Below the pieces are notes generated by a model. That model was given only the letters and a program-made list of their open reading frames with translations. It had not been told where the DNA came from and searched no databases. A program made the position numbers and the translations under genes. A stretch of 64,000 bases of DNA from Campylobacter sp. MIT 97-5078 (GTDB taxonomy: Bacteria > Campylobacterota > Campylobacteria > Campylobacterales > Campylobacteraceae): positions 62,001 through 126,000 of the forward strand of contig NZ_QHLK01000005.1 in NCBI RefSeq assembly GCF_006864455.1, read 5' to 3'. Positions 41,847 to 52,502 of the stretch are shown in pieces. Each line of letters opens with the position of its first letter. Positions within the stretch are counted from its first letter, which is position 1.

Positions 41847-43046
41847 TTAAACGAAATCAAGCTTAAAATCTCTAAGTCTAGGTTCAAGCTTGCATAAAAA
41901 CTCTCCCCACCATTCAAAGAGTTTTTTTCTTTCTTCCAAATTTGAAGCGAAATTATAACTTGATCTTACCGAATTTTTATCAGTATGAGCAAGACAAAGC
42001 TCTATAATATCGCTGCTTAAATTATGTTCATTTCTATGTTCGTGACAAAGCGTGCTAAACATAGAACGAAAACCGTGAGGTGTAAAATCTTCATTACTGT
42101 ACCCCATACGCCTAAACATCATACGAATGGTATTATCACTCATAATTTCATTTTTATTATGCAAAGAAGCAAAAAGCTTGTCATTGAAACTTACTTGTCT
42201 ATACCATTTCAGTATTTTAAGACAAGGAGGGCTAAGATGGACCAAGTGTTTTTTCTTCATTTTCATCTTTTCAGCAGGTATTTCCCAAATGCCCTTATCC
42301 AAATCTATATCGCTCCAAGTTGCACTTCTTATACTAAAACTTCTTTGAGCGGTAAATAAAGAAAGTAAAGTAGAAACCTTAGTGCTTATATTCGCTTCAG
42401 TATCTAAAATATCCCCTATAAGTTGTCTTACCCTGTTCATTTCCACAATAGTTGCAAGATGCCTTACAGGAGCTTTATATATAATATTTTTCTTGATGAT
42501 ACTAGACATAGGATTATTTTCTATTAAATCTTTATTTATAGCATAGATAAAGATATTATTTAAATCATTGAATAATTTTTTTGCAACAGAAGCTTTTTTA
42601 GCAATTTTTAGCTTTTCAAAAATATCTAAAATTTCGTTTTTATTGATTTGATTAAGTTGATAATCTAATATATCTTTGCAATGGATATAAATCCTAGATT
42701 TAAGAGTTTGCAAGGTTTTTGGCAAAACATCGTTTTTTTGGATAAAGTATTTTTCACAAAGTTCTTTGAAATTTTCTTTTATAGAAGATTTTTCATTGAT
42801 AGAATTGTGAGTAAGCAGATTATATTGAATTTTTGTTCTTTCCTCTCTTGCTTCCTTTAAAGACATTTTAGGGTATATTCCTAATGTTATGCGTTTAAGT
42901 TTTCTTGTTTTTGGGTCTTTGTAATCAAATACAAAAGATTTTTTGCCACTTGGATATACAAGAACAAATAACTTTTCAAAATCAGCCACTAAATATTTTT
43001 TATCAAGCTTTGGCTCTAAAGCCTTTATCTCTTTATCACTTAGCAA
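41847..43046 (-). CDS. int: Tyrosine integrase of the element (tRNA-Phe specific)
   Basis: 399 residues. N-terminal arm-binding domain of the DUF4102 type (SDKEIKALEPKLDKKYLVAD; KRITLGIYPKMSLKEAREER), a SAM-like middle and a catalytic domain with Arg (FTAQRSFSIRSATW), HxxR (TPHGFRSMFST), His (LCLAHTDKN) and the nucleophile Tyr (VRSSYNFAS). The typical P4/CP4-like integrase that inserts into tRNA 3' ends. It lies 235 bp from tRNA-Phe and is transcribed away from it. Confidence 0.93.
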   Translation of the reverse strand: MLSDKEIKALEPKLDKKYLVADFEKLFVLVYPSGKKSFVFDYKDPKTRKLKRITLGIYPKMSLKEAREERTKIQYNLLTHNSINEKSSIKENFKELCEKYFIQKNDVLPKTLQTLKSRIYIHCKDILDYQLNQINKNEILDIFEKLKIAKKASVAKKLFNDLNNIFIYAINKDLIENNPMSSIIKKNIIYKAPVRHLATIVEMNRVRQLIGDILDTEANISTKVSTLLSLFTAQRSFSIRSATWSDIDLDKGIWEIPAEKMKMKKKHLVHLSPPCLKILKWYRQVSFNDKLFASLHNKNEIMSDNTIRMMFRRMGYSNEDFTPHGFRSMFSTLCHEHRNEHNLSSDIIELCLAHTDKNSVRSSYNFASNLEERKKLFEWWGEFLCKLEPRLRDFKLDFV

Positions 43047-43092
43047 TCAATACCTTTCAAATATATATAAAATAGTTATTTAGTAAAGATTT

Positions 43093-43142
43093 CTACTAAC
43101 TTTTATAAAACTAACTTCAAAAGTTAGTAGAAAAGTTAGTAA
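43093..43142. repeat. Repeats between int and tRNA-Phe (candidate arm or excisionase sites)
   Basis: CTACTAACTTTT (43093-43104) and its inverse AAAAGTTAGTAG (43119-43130), a direct copy AAAAGTTAGTAA (43131-43142) and a half-copy AAAACTAACTT (43107-43117). Four copies of one 10-12 bp motif next to an attachment site fit integrase arm sites. Confidence 0.6.
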
Positions 43143-43280
43143 TTTTTTCTTTGCTTGGGATTTTATCCAAGTTATACTTTATATAAGCTTTAAATGCTTT
43201 TAAAGTTTTATTTTATAGGAGTTTCAGTAATTTAAAGTTTTGCTTGATTTGTATTGGTTTGCAGTGAATTTATATATAAA

Positions 43281-43356
43281 TGGTGGTTAGAGGCAGAATC
43301 GAACTGCCGACACGCAGATTTTCAGTCTGCTGCTCTACCGACTGAGCTATCCAACC
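43281..43356 (-). tRNA. trnF: tRNA-Phe (GAA)
   Basis: 76 nt with CCA encoded. Acceptor stem GGTTGGA / TCTAACC, D arm AGCTCAGTCGGTAGAGC, anticodon arm CAGACTGAAAATCTG (anticodon GAA), T arm GGCAGTTCGATTCTGCC. Its 3' end faces the element, so the 3' part is the probable attachment site; the matching copy at the other end of the element is outside the window. Confidence 0.97.
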
Positions 43357-43497
43357 ACGATTTAAAATAGAAGTTGAAATTATAGCTTTTTTTTGCTTAG
43401 ATAAAGCTAAAATTCAAAAGCTTGATTTTATCCTTAAATTTAAGTTTTTTGTGCTACAATACAAACTTTTTGATACAAATTTATATTTGGAGTTGTT

Positions 43498-44841
43498 TTG
43501 AAGCAAACGCATTTTGATAGAAAAACTGTGAGATTTTTGTTTTTTGGTTATATTATCATTGCTTTTTTGGGTGCTTTTTTGCTAAGTATTGGAGGTGTAG
43601 CTAAAGAAAAGCTTAGCTTTATTGATGCCCTTTTTACCTCTGTTTCAGCTATTTCTATGACCGGGCTTATTGTGAAAAATATCGCTCTTGATTTTAATTT
43701 GAGCGGACAAATTATTATTTTATTTTTAATACAAATTGGTGGGCTTGGTTATATGGGGCTTGGGGTATTTTTTTATGTATTAATACGTAAAAAAATCGGT
43801 TTTCATGAAAGAAATATGCTTAAAGAATCCTTACTCTATCCTCATATGGAAGGAGTTGTGGATTTTTTACGAAAAATTTTGTTTTTTGTTTTTATAGCAG
43901 AATTCATTGGAGGAATTTTACTTTTTTTACGTTTTGCCCTTGATATGCCTATAAATCAGGCTCTTTGGTTTGGTTTTTTTCACTCAATTTCAGCATTTAA
44001 TAATGCTGGTTTTTCTATTTTTGAAACAGGTTTGGTAGCATATAGGGGTGATTTTTGGATCAATTTTGTCATTACTAGTCTTGTCATCATTGGCGGCATA
44101 GGGTATTTTGTGCTTTTAGAGTTATATTTGTTTCAAAGAAAACGTCTTTCAAGTTTGAGTGTGCATACTAAGATAGTGCTTATTAGCACACTTGTGCTGA
44201 TTTTAAGCGCAACTTTGGCTGTATTTTGTTTTGAGTATGCAAATATTAAGAGTCTTGGTGCGCTTTCTTTTTTTGATAAACTTTTAAGTTCTTATTTTAC
44301 AGCAGTAAATTACCGAACTTCTGGTTTTAATACGCTTGATTTGAGCACTTTTAAAGATGCGAGTTTGTTTTTTGGTTCTTTGTTTATGATCATCGGTGGG
44401 GGACCGGGTGGAACTTCAGGCGGTATAAAGGTAACAACTTTTGCAGTTTTGATCATTTATACTTATTGGGTGATTAAAAACGGACGCGTGCGGGTTTTTC
44501 ATTATGAAATTCCAGATGAAGTGGTTAAAAGAGCTTTTGTTATCGCTGTTGGATCGGCTGCTTATATAGTAATTTGTGTTTTGCTCTTAAGTTTGCTTGA
44601 GGGTGAGGTGCGTTTTATTTATCTGCTTTTTGAGACAAGTTCGGCTTTTGCAACCGTTGGTGTATCTGTTGGTGATGGAGGCACGCTTTCTTTAAGTGCG
44701 CTTTTTGGCGATAGCGCAAAACTTATTATTATAGTGATGATGATAAGCGGAAGGATTGGTATTTTTGCCTTTTTAGTGGCAATTTTTACAAAAGATAAGG
44801 AAAAATATATTAAATATCCAGAAGGGAAAATTTATCTATGA
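43498..44841 (+). CDS. ktrB: KtrB/TrkH-type potassium uptake subunit
   Basis: 447 residues from a TTG start with GGAG upstream. Ten or so membrane segments and the four pore loops with filter glycines: SMTGL (about 55-59), NNAGF, YRTSGFN and SAFATVGVS. Family role: K+ translocation, with Na+ in some members. Overlaps ktrA by 4 bp, the usual pair. Confidence 0.92.
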   Translation: MKQTHFDRKTVRFLFFGYIIIAFLGAFLLSIGGVAKEKLSFIDALFTSVSAISMTGLIVKNIALDFNLSGQIIILFLIQIGGLGYMGLGVFFYVLIRKKIGFHERNMLKESLLYPHMEGVVDFLRKILFFVFIAEFIGGILLFLRFALDMPINQALWFGFFHSISAFNNAGFSIFETGLVAYRGDFWINFVITSLVIIGGIGYFVLLELYLFQRKRLSSLSVHTKIVLISTLVLILSATLAVFCFEYANIKSLGALSFFDKLLSSYFTAVNYRTSGFNTLDLSTFKDASLFFGSLFMIIGGGPGGTSGGIKVTTFAVLIIYTYWVIKNGRVRVFHYEIPDEVVKRAFVIAVGSAAYIVICVLLLSLLEGEVRFIYLLFETSSAFATVGVSVGDGGTLSLSALFGDSAKLIIIVMMISGRIGIFAFLVAIFTKDKEKYIKYPEGKIYL

Positions 44842-45491
44842 AAAATGGAAAAATTTATGGGATTATAGGGCTTGGTAAATTTGGTTCGGTGATCGCAAAT
44901 GAACTGATTAATGGCGGACAAAGCGTGATTGTCGCTGATCGAGATGAAAACAGCCTTAAAGAGCTACAAGACAAGGTGAGTTATGCGTATATACTTGATT
45001 CAACTAATGTTGTTGCTCTTAAAGAAGCTGGCTTTCACAATATCGATATTGTCATCGTTAGCATAGGTGAAAATGTCGAGAAGAGCATACTTACTTTAAT
45101 GGCGTTAAAAGACATTGGCGTTGAAACCGTGATTACAAAAGCAACTTCTTTAATACACGGACAAATTCTTTCAAAACTCGGTTCTTCAAAGGTGATTTAT
45201 CCAGAAAAAGAAAGTGCAATCAGGCTTGCTAAGGAATTTTTGTTGCATACTGAATTTGAGGTGATTGATATTTCAGCAAACACTATCCGTGCTGTGAAAA
45301 TCATCATCAATGATAGTCTAGTGGGACGCAGTTTGCAACAAATCGCTCAAAATATGCGTTTGATAGGATACAAAAAGAAAGGCTCAAATGATTGGGAGCT
45401 TTTGCCAGAACTTCTTACCACCCTAGTTGATGCCGGAGATAGCGTCATTTTGCTTGGCACAGCAAAGGAATTAGAGGAATTTGAGCATTAG
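44838..45491 (+). CDS. ktrA: KtrA, RCK regulatory subunit of K+ uptake
   Basis: 217 residues. Rossmann start IYGIIGLGKFGSVIANELIN with GxGxxG and the ribose-binding Asp in VIVADRDE; RCK_C domain in the last 80 residues. It binds nucleotide on the cytoplasmic face of KtrB and gates it. Confidence 0.92.
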   Translation: MKNGKIYGIIGLGKFGSVIANELINGGQSVIVADRDENSLKELQDKVSYAYILDSTNVVALKEAGFHNIDIVIVSIGENVEKSILTLMALKDIGVETVITKATSLIHGQILSKLGSSKVIYPEKESAIRLAKEFLLHTEFEVIDISANTIRAVKIIINDSLVGRSLQQIAQNMRLIGYKKKGSNDWELLPELLTTLVDAGDSVILLGTAKELEEFEH

Positions 45492-45512
45492 AATTTAAAT
45501 TTTGATAAAAAT

Positions 45513-45592
45513 AAAAGGCTTGTTTTGATTTTTTACTTAAACTATTACTATTTCGATCAAATCAATCTTTAAGCTTAGAATAAGCCTTTTTT
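45513..45592 (+). terminator. Possible terminator after ktrA
   Basis: AAAAGGCTT (45513-45521) can pair with AAGCCTTTTTT (45582-45592) across a long interrupted stem that includes TTGATT/AATCAA, ending in a T run. Confidence 0.45.
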
Positions 45593-45747
45593 GCTGTTAT
45601 TACAAGTAGAATTTATTTTGCAACCCATTAAAAAATCAATAAAAATAGAGTTTTTTAAAAAAAGTAAGAATTTGTAATTTTTTATTTTTTATCCAAGAGA
45701 GAAAAAATATGCTAAAATATAGCAATTTTCTTTTCAAAGGCTAGAAG

Positions 45748-47832
45748 ATGCATAATGACCCAAAAATGTTTTTAAATAGAGAGCTTTCTTGGTTGAGATT
45801 TAACACCCGCGTTTTAGATCAGTGCTCGCGTGATATACCTTTGTTTGAAAAACTCAAATTTATAGCTATTTATTGCACGAATTTAGATGAATTTTATATG
45901 ATACGTGTAGCTGGACTCAAGCAACTTTTTGCCGCTGGAGTAAGTTTGAGTGGGGCTGATGAAATGACGCCTTTAATGCAGCTTAAAGAAATTCGTAAAT
46001 ACCTTCACGAAGAAAAATCCTTGCTTGAAAAGTATTTTATGCAGATTAGAAGCGAGCTTGAAAAAGAAAATTTATTTATCAAGCCTTATGAGGAGCTTGA
46101 TCACGAGCTTAAAGAAAAATGTGATGAGTTTTTTTTCTCAAATATCTTTCCAGTGATCGTGCCAATTGCTGTTGATGCGACGCATCCTTTTCCACATCTA
46201 AACAACCTTTCTTTTTCTTTGGCTGTAAAGCTTTGCGATGCTTTGCAGCCTGAATTGATTAAATTTGGAATGATTCGCATACCAAGACTTTTGCCACGTT
46301 TTTATGCGGTAAGCATGAATGTTTATGTGCCTATAGAAAGCATAGTTCATCGCCACGCAGAGGAGATTTTCCCGGGCTATAAACTCTTAGCTTCAGCAGC
46401 TTTTAGGGTAACAAGAAATGCTGATATTAGTATAGAAGAAGAAGAAGCAGATGATTTTATGATGATACTTGAAAGAAGGCTAAAGCTTCGTAGAAAGGGA
46501 GCTTTTGTTCGCCTTCAAATTCAAAAAAATGCTGATGAGCAAATCATAAATTTCTTAAATACACATATGAAAATTTTTCATAAAGATGTGTATGAATACG
46601 AGATACTTTTAAACCTTCCTCCTCTTTGGCAAATCATCGGCAATAAAGCTTTTACGCATTTGCTTTTGCCTTCTTACACGCCAAAAGTTTTGCTACCATT
46701 TAGTGAAAATATGTCTGTGTTTGAATGCATAGACAAAGAAGATATTTTACTTTTTCATCCTTATGAGAGCTTTGATCCGGTGTTTCGACTCATCAAAGAA
46801 GCAAGCACTGATCCTAAGGTGATCTCTATACGCATGACTTTATATAGGGTAGAGAAAAACTCAAATATAGTTCAAGCACTCATTGATGCCGCAAATGAAG
46901 GCAAGCAGGTTACTGTTATGGTGGAGCTTAAGGCAAGATTTGATGAGGAGAATAACTTGCATTGGGCAAGAGCCTTAGAAGATGCTGGAGCTCATGTGAT
47001 TTACGGCATAGCTGGCTTTAAAGTGCATGCAAAGATTTGTCAAGTGATAAGACAAGAGGGTGAGAAGCTTAAGTTTTATATTCATCTAAGCACAGGTAAT
47101 TATAATGCTAGCACAGCTCGAATTTACACTGATGTGAGCTATTTTACAAGTAGGGCAGAAATTGCTAAAGATAGCACAACTTTTTTTCACATACTTTCTG
47201 GTTTTTCGAAAAATCGTCGCTTAGAAACCTTAGCAATGAGTCCAAATCAAATCAAAGAAAAAGTGCTTGAAATGATAGGTGTTGAGATCGCTAAAGGCAA
47301 AGAGGGTGTGATCATCGCAAAGATGAATTCACTTGTGGATAGTGATATTATCAAGGCTTTATATGAAGCTTCAAAGGTTGGAGTAAAAATCGATCTCATC
47401 ATCAGAGGTATAAGCTGCCTTAGACCTAAGGAAGAATACAGCCAAAATATCTGTGTAAAAAGTATCATTGGCAAGTATTTAGAGCATGCGAGAATTTTTT
47501 ATTTTAAACATTCAAATCCGAGTTATTTTATCTCAAGCGCAGATTTTATGCCAAGAAATTTAGAACGAAGACTAGAACTGATGACGCCTATATTTGATGA
47601 AACTTTAAAGGCAAAATTAGCCGAGCTTTTAAGGCTTCAGCTTAGTGATAACGAGCTTGCGTATGAACTTGAAAGTAGCGGAGAATATGTCAAAAAGCCA
47701 CATACTGAAAAAAGTATGAATTCTCAAGAAGTGCTAGAAGCATATATGAGTAGAATTTATAAAAGTATCACAAAACATAGTGATCGAAGTAGGGCAAGCA
47801 GGTTTGCATCTAAGCTTTTTAAAGAAAATTGA
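45748..47832 (+). CDS. ppk: Polyphosphate kinase 1
   Basis: 694 residues, full length for PPK1. [20 protein letters not shown] start, [37 protein letters not shown] with the phosphorylated His, [16 protein letters not shown], and LEHARIFYF with the second His. It makes polyphosphate from ATP; in Campylobacter it supports stress survival and virulence. Confidence 0.95.
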   Translation: MHNDPKMFLNRELSWLRFNTRVLDQCSRDIPLFEKLKFIAIYCTNLDEFYMIRVAGLKQLFAAGVSLSGADEMTPLMQLKEIRKYLHEEKSLLEKYFMQIRSELEKENLFIKPYEELDHELKEKCDEFFFSNIFPVIVPIAVDATHPFPHLNNLSFSLAVKLCDALQPELIKFGMIRIPRLLPRFYAVSMNVYVPIESIVHRHAEEIFPGYKLLASAAFRVTRNADISIEEEEADDFMMILERRLKLRRKGAFVRLQIQKNADEQIINFLNTHMKIFHKDVYEYEILLNLPPLWQIIGNKAFTHLLLPSYTPKVLLPFSENMSVFECIDKEDILLFHPYESFDPVFRLIKEASTDPKVISIRMTLYRVEKNSNIVQALIDAANEGKQVTVMVELKARFDEENNLHWARALEDAGAHVIYGIAGFKVHAKICQVIRQEGEKLKFYIHLSTGNYNASTARIYTDVSYFTSRAEIAKDSTTFFHILSGFSKNRRLETLAMSPNQIKEKVLEMIGVEIAKGKEGVIIAKMNSLVDSDIIKALYEASKVGVKIDLIIRGISCLRPKEEYSQNICVKSIIGKYLEHARIFYFKHSNPSYFISSADFMPRNLERRLELMTPIFDETLKAKLAELLRLQLSDNELAYELESSGEYVKKPHTEKSMNSQEVLEAYMSRIYKSITKHSDRSRASRFASKLFKEN

Positions 47833-47981
47833 GTTTGACGATATAATTTTCAAACTTGAGATATCTTTGCTTTTTATAAAAATTGGTAATAACAAGGCTT
47901 TATAATACTTTGTGAGTTTAGCAAAATAGCATATCGCTTTAAGAAACTCAATCAAAGAAAAATGGTGTGCAATTTGTATGA

Positions 47982-50900
47982 TTAAACACATTTTTGCTTG
48001 ATTTGTTCTTCAAGTTGATTTGAAACAACAAAGCCTGTGTTATAAAGCAAGCAAGAGCCGACATATCTTACTTTTAAGACAAGTTTTTTGTGCTGGGCAT
48101 TGCTTGGATCGTGAGCCTTTCTTACAAGTTCGTGTATCTCATATATTATGTCCTTATTGAGCTTGCTTAGATCAAGCTCTAGCACCATATTTTCAAACTC
48201 TATTGGGGATTGGGTAAATTCTTTTTCTTTGTGTTTATTTCTAAAGCTAACCTTAGTTTTTATTTCTCTTTTTTTTGCGTCCTCAAGCTCTAAAACTTCG
48301 CTAATCATAAAGTTTGATTCACTTTCATCTTTTTTGTAATTAATGACAAAAGCATAAGCTTTTACTCTTCTTTTTTCATCTTTAAAAATTTCTTCAAGTT
48401 CAGCTATATTTTTTTCAAAAACAACCACATCAAAGCTTGAGTAAAAATCTAAAATTTGCATTTTGGCATATCGTTTGCCGTTTTTACTCATCATTGCCTT
48501 AAAATCCTCTATGCGTCCAACGCACAAAATTTGCCCATTGCCCTTAAGCTCTTCAAAATCAAGACTTTTATAATACTCAAGTTCAGCGATTTGATCGCTA
48601 AATTCATCAAGCGGATGTGCTGAAACATAAATACCTAAGATATCTTTTTCAAAATCTAGCTTTTCTTTGAGATCGTATTCGCTTATATTTTTTAAATTAA
48701 TCTTGATATTATCAGCTACTTCATCAACGCCAAACAGAGATGAAGCTGAATTTCTCTTGATTTCAGCTATCTTTCTTGAGTTTTCACACAGGTTAGGTAA
48801 ATTTTCGATCAAACACCTACGTGTAAAGCCATATTCATCAAAAGCACCGACTTTTATAAGGCTTTCCATGGTGCGTTTATTAACTTTAGTTGGATCGATT
48901 TTACTCATAAACTCATCTATATCTTTAAAGCCTTCTTTTGGACGTGCATTCATTAAGTTTGTAACCGCTGGCGTGCCAACTGATTTGATCGCTCCTAGCC
49001 CATATACTATAGCCTCGCTGCCATCTTCAAGCTTAATAGCTTTAAATTCACCTTGAGCTTTGTTGATACTAGGTGGTAAAAGCTTGATATTCATTCTTTT
49101 CATTTCTTCTATGTATTGAGCGACTTTTTCAACCTTGTTTTGCTCACTAGTGAGTAACGCAGCCATAAATTCACTTGGATAATAAGTCTTAAGATAAGCT
49201 GTTTGAAAGGCGATGAGTGCATAAGCAGCAGAGTGAGACTTGTTAAAACCGTATTCTGCGAATTTTAAGATAAGCTCAAAGAGTTCATCAGCTTTTTGTG
49301 TGTCATAGCCTTGCTTTTTTGCTCCTTCTAAATACTCAGCCTTTAAGCCATCAAGTATTTCTTTCTTTTTCTTACCCATAGCACGACGCACATTATCAGC
49401 ACCACCTAAACTAAAGCCACCGATTTTTTGCACGATTTGCATAACTTGTTCTTGATAGACTATAACACCATAAGTGTCTTCAAGTATAGGTTTTAAGTCT
49501 TCAAAAGCATACATAGCCTTTTTTCTGCCATGTTTTATATCAATATAATCATCAACCATGCCACTTTCTAAAGGTCCAGGGCGATACAAAGCTAAAACAG
49601 CTATTAAGTCTTCAAAACAATCCGGTCTAAGCCTTGAATTTAAAGCTTGCATACCGCCTGATTCGATTTGAAAAATGCCAAGTGTATTTCCACTTTGTAT
49701 AGTTTCATAAGTTTTTTTATCATTTAAATCTATCTTTTCCCAGATGATATCTTTGTTAAATCGCTGTTTGATGAGCTTTACGGCATTATCAATAACGGTT
49801 AGAGTTTTTAAGCCCAAGAAGTCAAATTTGATCAAATCAACATCTTCTAAAAAGTCCTTTGAATATTGCGTTACAAGGTGCTTCTCATCATTTTTACTCG
49901 GGCGAAATAAAGGCGTTTTTTTCCATAGACTTTCATTTGAGATTACAAGTCCAGCTGCATGCACGCCAGCATGGCGATTTAGTCCTTCAAGTGCAAGGGC
50001 AAATTCCCACCATTCTTTACCTTTAATGTGGCTGTCTAAAAATTCTTTGATTTTTGGTTCTTTTGCGTAAGCATCTTCAAGTGTAATTTTAAGTTCTTCA
50101 GGCACAAGCTTAGCAAGTTCATCTCCATCTTGTATGCTGATATCAAGCACACGAGCTACATCACGGATCACGCCTTTTGCAAGCATTTTACCAAAAGTGA
50201 TGACTTGAGCAACTTTATCAAAGCCGTATTTGTCAATCACATAATCAATCACCTCATCGCGTCTATCTTGACAAAAATCCACATCAATATCAGGCATAGA
50301 AACGCGTTCTGGATTTAAAAAACGTTCAAAAAGTAGATTGTAAGGCAAGGGATCAAGATCGGTTATCTTTAAAGCATAAGATACTAAACTACCAGCTGCA
50401 GAACCTCTACCAGGTCCAACTGGTATGCCCTTGCTTTTTGCTACAGCGATAAAGTCATGCACTATAAGCATATAGCCAGAAAATTTCATATTTTTAATCA
50501 CTTCAACTTCCATAGATAAACGATTTTTATACTGTTCGTGCTTGCTTTCATCGATAAATTTAAGCCTTTGCTCAAGTCCGATTTTGCATAAATGTTCAAA
50601 AACAAGCTCATCGTTTTGAAAACTAAACTCAAGTTCTGGTTCTGGTAGGTTTAAGCTGTGTTCTTTAGCGTATTCTCTTGTGAATTTAAAATTTGGCGGA
50701 GTTGGGTTACCAAAGTTGAGCTCAAGATTGCATTTATCAGCAATTTCTTGAGTGTTTGCAATGGCATCGGGCAAGTCTGCAAAAAGTTCGTTCATTTGTT
50801 CACTTGATTTCACATAAAACTCATGCACGCTGTGTCTTAAACGATCCGGATCATTGAGCTTTACGCCCATATTTATGCACATCAAAGCCTCATGTGCTGC

Positions 50901-51566
50901 AGCCCTGTCTTTAAAAGTATAATGCGTATCATTCGTTGCGATAACTTTAATATCAAGCTCTTTAGCGAGTCTTAAAATTTGTTCATCGATAAAAAGCTGA
51001 TCGACTATACCATGACGCATAAGTTCAAGATAAAAATCATCTTTAAAAACCTCTTTATACCATAAAGCAACTTCTTTGGCAGTCTCATAACCTTTAGCTC
51101 CAAATTTTTGATTTTTTTCACCTTGGGTGTTTAGGTGCCAATTCACTTCACCTTGCAAGCAAGCTGAAGAGCAAATCAAACCCTCGCTATGTTCTTTAAG
51201 AATTTTTTTGTTAATACGTGGATAATAATACAGTCCCTTGATATAGCTTTGAGAGCTTAAATACATTAAATTTTGATATCCTATCTTGTTTTTAGCATAC
51301 AAACAAAGGTGAAAACGTTGTCTGGTGCTTTTATCATTTAACTCCTCGCCATTGTGTATATACGCTTCAAGTCCAATGATAGGTTTTAAGCCCTCTTTTT
51401 TCATCGTTTGATAAAAATCAATCGCTCCAAACATATTGCCATGATCAGTCATCGCCACACTTGTCGCACCTTGAGTTTTGAGAGTTTTTGCAAGTTCTTT
51501 AAGTTTATTTGCTCCGTCTAGCAAAGAGTATTCAGTATGTAAGTGTAGGTGGGTAAATTGACTCAT
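47982..51566 (-). CDS. dnaE: DNA polymerase III alpha subunit
   Basis: 1194 residues, normal length. PHP domain start FTHLHLHTEYSLLDGANKL and MTDHGNMFGAIDFY; polymerase motifs GPGRGSAAGSLVSY, PDIDVDFCQDRRDEV (catalytic Asp pair), helix-hairpin-helix region and C-terminal OB domain. Convergent with ppk. Essential replicative polymerase. Confidence 0.96.
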   Translation of the reverse strand: MSQFTHLHLHTEYSLLDGANKLKELAKTLKTQGATSVAMTDHGNMFGAIDFYQTMKKEGLKPIIGLEAYIHNGEELNDKSTRQRFHLCLYAKNKIGYQNLMYLSSQSYIKGLYYYPRINKKILKEHSEGLICSSACLQGEVNWHLNTQGEKNQKFGAKGYETAKEVALWYKEVFKDDFYLELMRHGIVDQLFIDEQILRLAKELDIKVIATNDTHYTFKDRAAAHEALMCINMGVKLNDPDRLRHSVHEFYVKSSEQMNELFADLPDAIANTQEIADKCNLELNFGNPTPPNFKFTREYAKEHSLNLPEPELEFSFQNDELVFEHLCKIGLEQRLKFIDESKHEQYKNRLSMEVEVIKNMKFSGYMLIVHDFIAVAKSKGIPVGPGRGSAAGSLVSYALKITDLDPLPYNLLFERFLNPERVSMPDIDVDFCQDRRDEVIDYVIDKYGFDKVAQVITFGKMLAKGVIRDVARVLDISIQDGDELAKLVPEELKITLEDAYAKEPKIKEFLDSHIKGKEWWEFALALEGLNRHAGVHAAGLVISNESLWKKTPLFRPSKNDEKHLVTQYSKDFLEDVDLIKFDFLGLKTLTVIDNAVKLIKQRFNKDIIWEKIDLNDKKTYETIQSGNTLGIFQIESGGMQALNSRLRPDCFEDLIAVLALYRPGPLESGMVDDYIDIKHGRKKAMYAFEDLKPILEDTYGVIVYQEQVMQIVQKIGGFSLGGADNVRRAMGKKKKEILDGLKAEYLEGAKKQGYDTQKADELFELILKFAEYGFNKSHSAAYALIAFQTAYLKTYYPSEFMAALLTSEQNKVEKVAQYIEEMKRMNIKLLPPSINKAQGEFKAIKLEDGSEAIVYGLGAIKSVGTPAVTNLMNARPKEGFKDIDEFMSKIDPTKVNKRTMESLIKVGAFDEYGFTRRCLIENLPNLCENSRKIAEIKRNSASSLFGVDEVADNIKINLKNISEYDLKEKLDFEKDILGIYVSAHPLDEFSDQIAELEYYKSLDFEELKGNGQILCVGRIEDFKAMMSKNGKRYAKMQILDFYSSFDVVVFEKNIAELEEIFKDEKRRVKAYAFVINYKKDESESNFMISEVLELEDAKKREIKTKVSFRNKHKEKEFTQSPIEFENMVLELDLSKLNKDIIYEIHELVRKAHDPSNAQHKKLVLKVRYVGSCLLYNTGFVVSNQLEEQIKQKCV

Positions 51567-51800
51567 CTTTTATCCTTAAATTTTTAACTTGATTATATAG
51601 AATTTGCACTGAAAAAAAAGTAAAAAAGAGCTTGCTTGTAGCTTAAATGAAATAAAAATTAAAGGAAAAAATAAGAAAGGAAAAAATAAGATTTGTTTTC
51701 AAAATTTAAAAAAGAAATTATTAGAAATAAAGAATTTTTTAAAACAAAACCTCGCAAAGTCAATTCACAAGGCTTGTTAAAATTATTCAAAGAAAGATAG

Positions 51801-52349
51801 TTAAAATAAATTCAATAAAAGCCCTTCGCTCACACTTTTGTAACTTGCTTCGCCACACAAATACCTTACAAGCTCAAGTGCAAATTTGCTAGCATAGGCT
51901 GGTCCTGCTGCAGTGATGATATTTTTATCAAGCACTACAGCCTTTTTTTGATACCTTGCATTTATGTCCTTTTCAAAGCCTATATAGCAAGTAAAATTAC
52001 CCTTTAATACCCCAGCACTTGCCAAAACTACCGGTGAAGCACAAATGGCACTGACAAGCTTATTTGCTTCATACATAGCTTGTATGCCTTTAAGCAAGTG
52101 TGTATCTGCTTTAAGATTAAGCATACCATCAAGCCCACCAGCTAAGGCTATAGCATCAAATTCTAAAAAATCAAGTTCTTTTAACTTTGCTTCAGCCTCA
52201 ATGCTGATATTATGAGCTCCAAGCACGAGTTTTTCATCATTTAAGCTTGCTAAACATACCTTTATATTAGCCCTTCTTAAAATATCTACTATACTTACAA
52301 GCTCGATTTCTTCAAAACCTTTTGCTATAGGCACTAAAACACTTTTCAT
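51801..52349 (-). CDS. DJ-1/PfpI family protein
   Basis: 182 residues. VLVPIAKGFEEIELVSIVDI with the conserved Glu, ALAGGLDG, and AICASPVVLASAGVL with the reactive Cys. DJ-1/YajL-like: a stress-linked deglycase or chaperone. It overlaps the small membrane-protein gene by 4 bp. Confidence 0.85.
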   Translation of the reverse strand: MKSVLVPIAKGFEEIELVSIVDILRRANIKVCLASLNDEKLVLGAHNISIEAEAKLKELDFLEFDAIALAGGLDGMLNLKADTHLLKGIQAMYEANKLVSAICASPVVLASAGVLKGNFTCYIGFEKDINARYQKKAVVLDKNIITAAGPAYASKFALELVRYLCGEASYKSVSEGLLLNLF

Positions 52350-52489
52350 TTTTCTTTTTTCTCCTTAAGTTTTTTGTATCTTTGTTCTCGCTCTTCATTT
52401 CTTTGCATCATTTGGCGGTTAAAACCTATGACTAAGATAGCAATAAATGTGATAAAAAGCAAAAAGATTAAAGCCTTAAAAATTCCCAT
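52346..52489 (-). CDS. Small single-span membrane protein
   Basis: 47 residues from the ATG at 52489, which follows GAGGTGGAAG; the in-frame codon at 52543 would overlap the symporter gene. One membrane segment (about 5-22) and a charged tail (QRNEEREQRYKKLKEKKEK). Between the symporter and DJ-1 genes in one operon. Unknown. Confidence 0.55.
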   Translation of the reverse strand: MGIFKALIFLLFITFIAILVIGFNRQMMQRNEEREQRYKKLKEKKEK

Positions 52490-52502
52490 TTTTACTTCCA
52501 CC

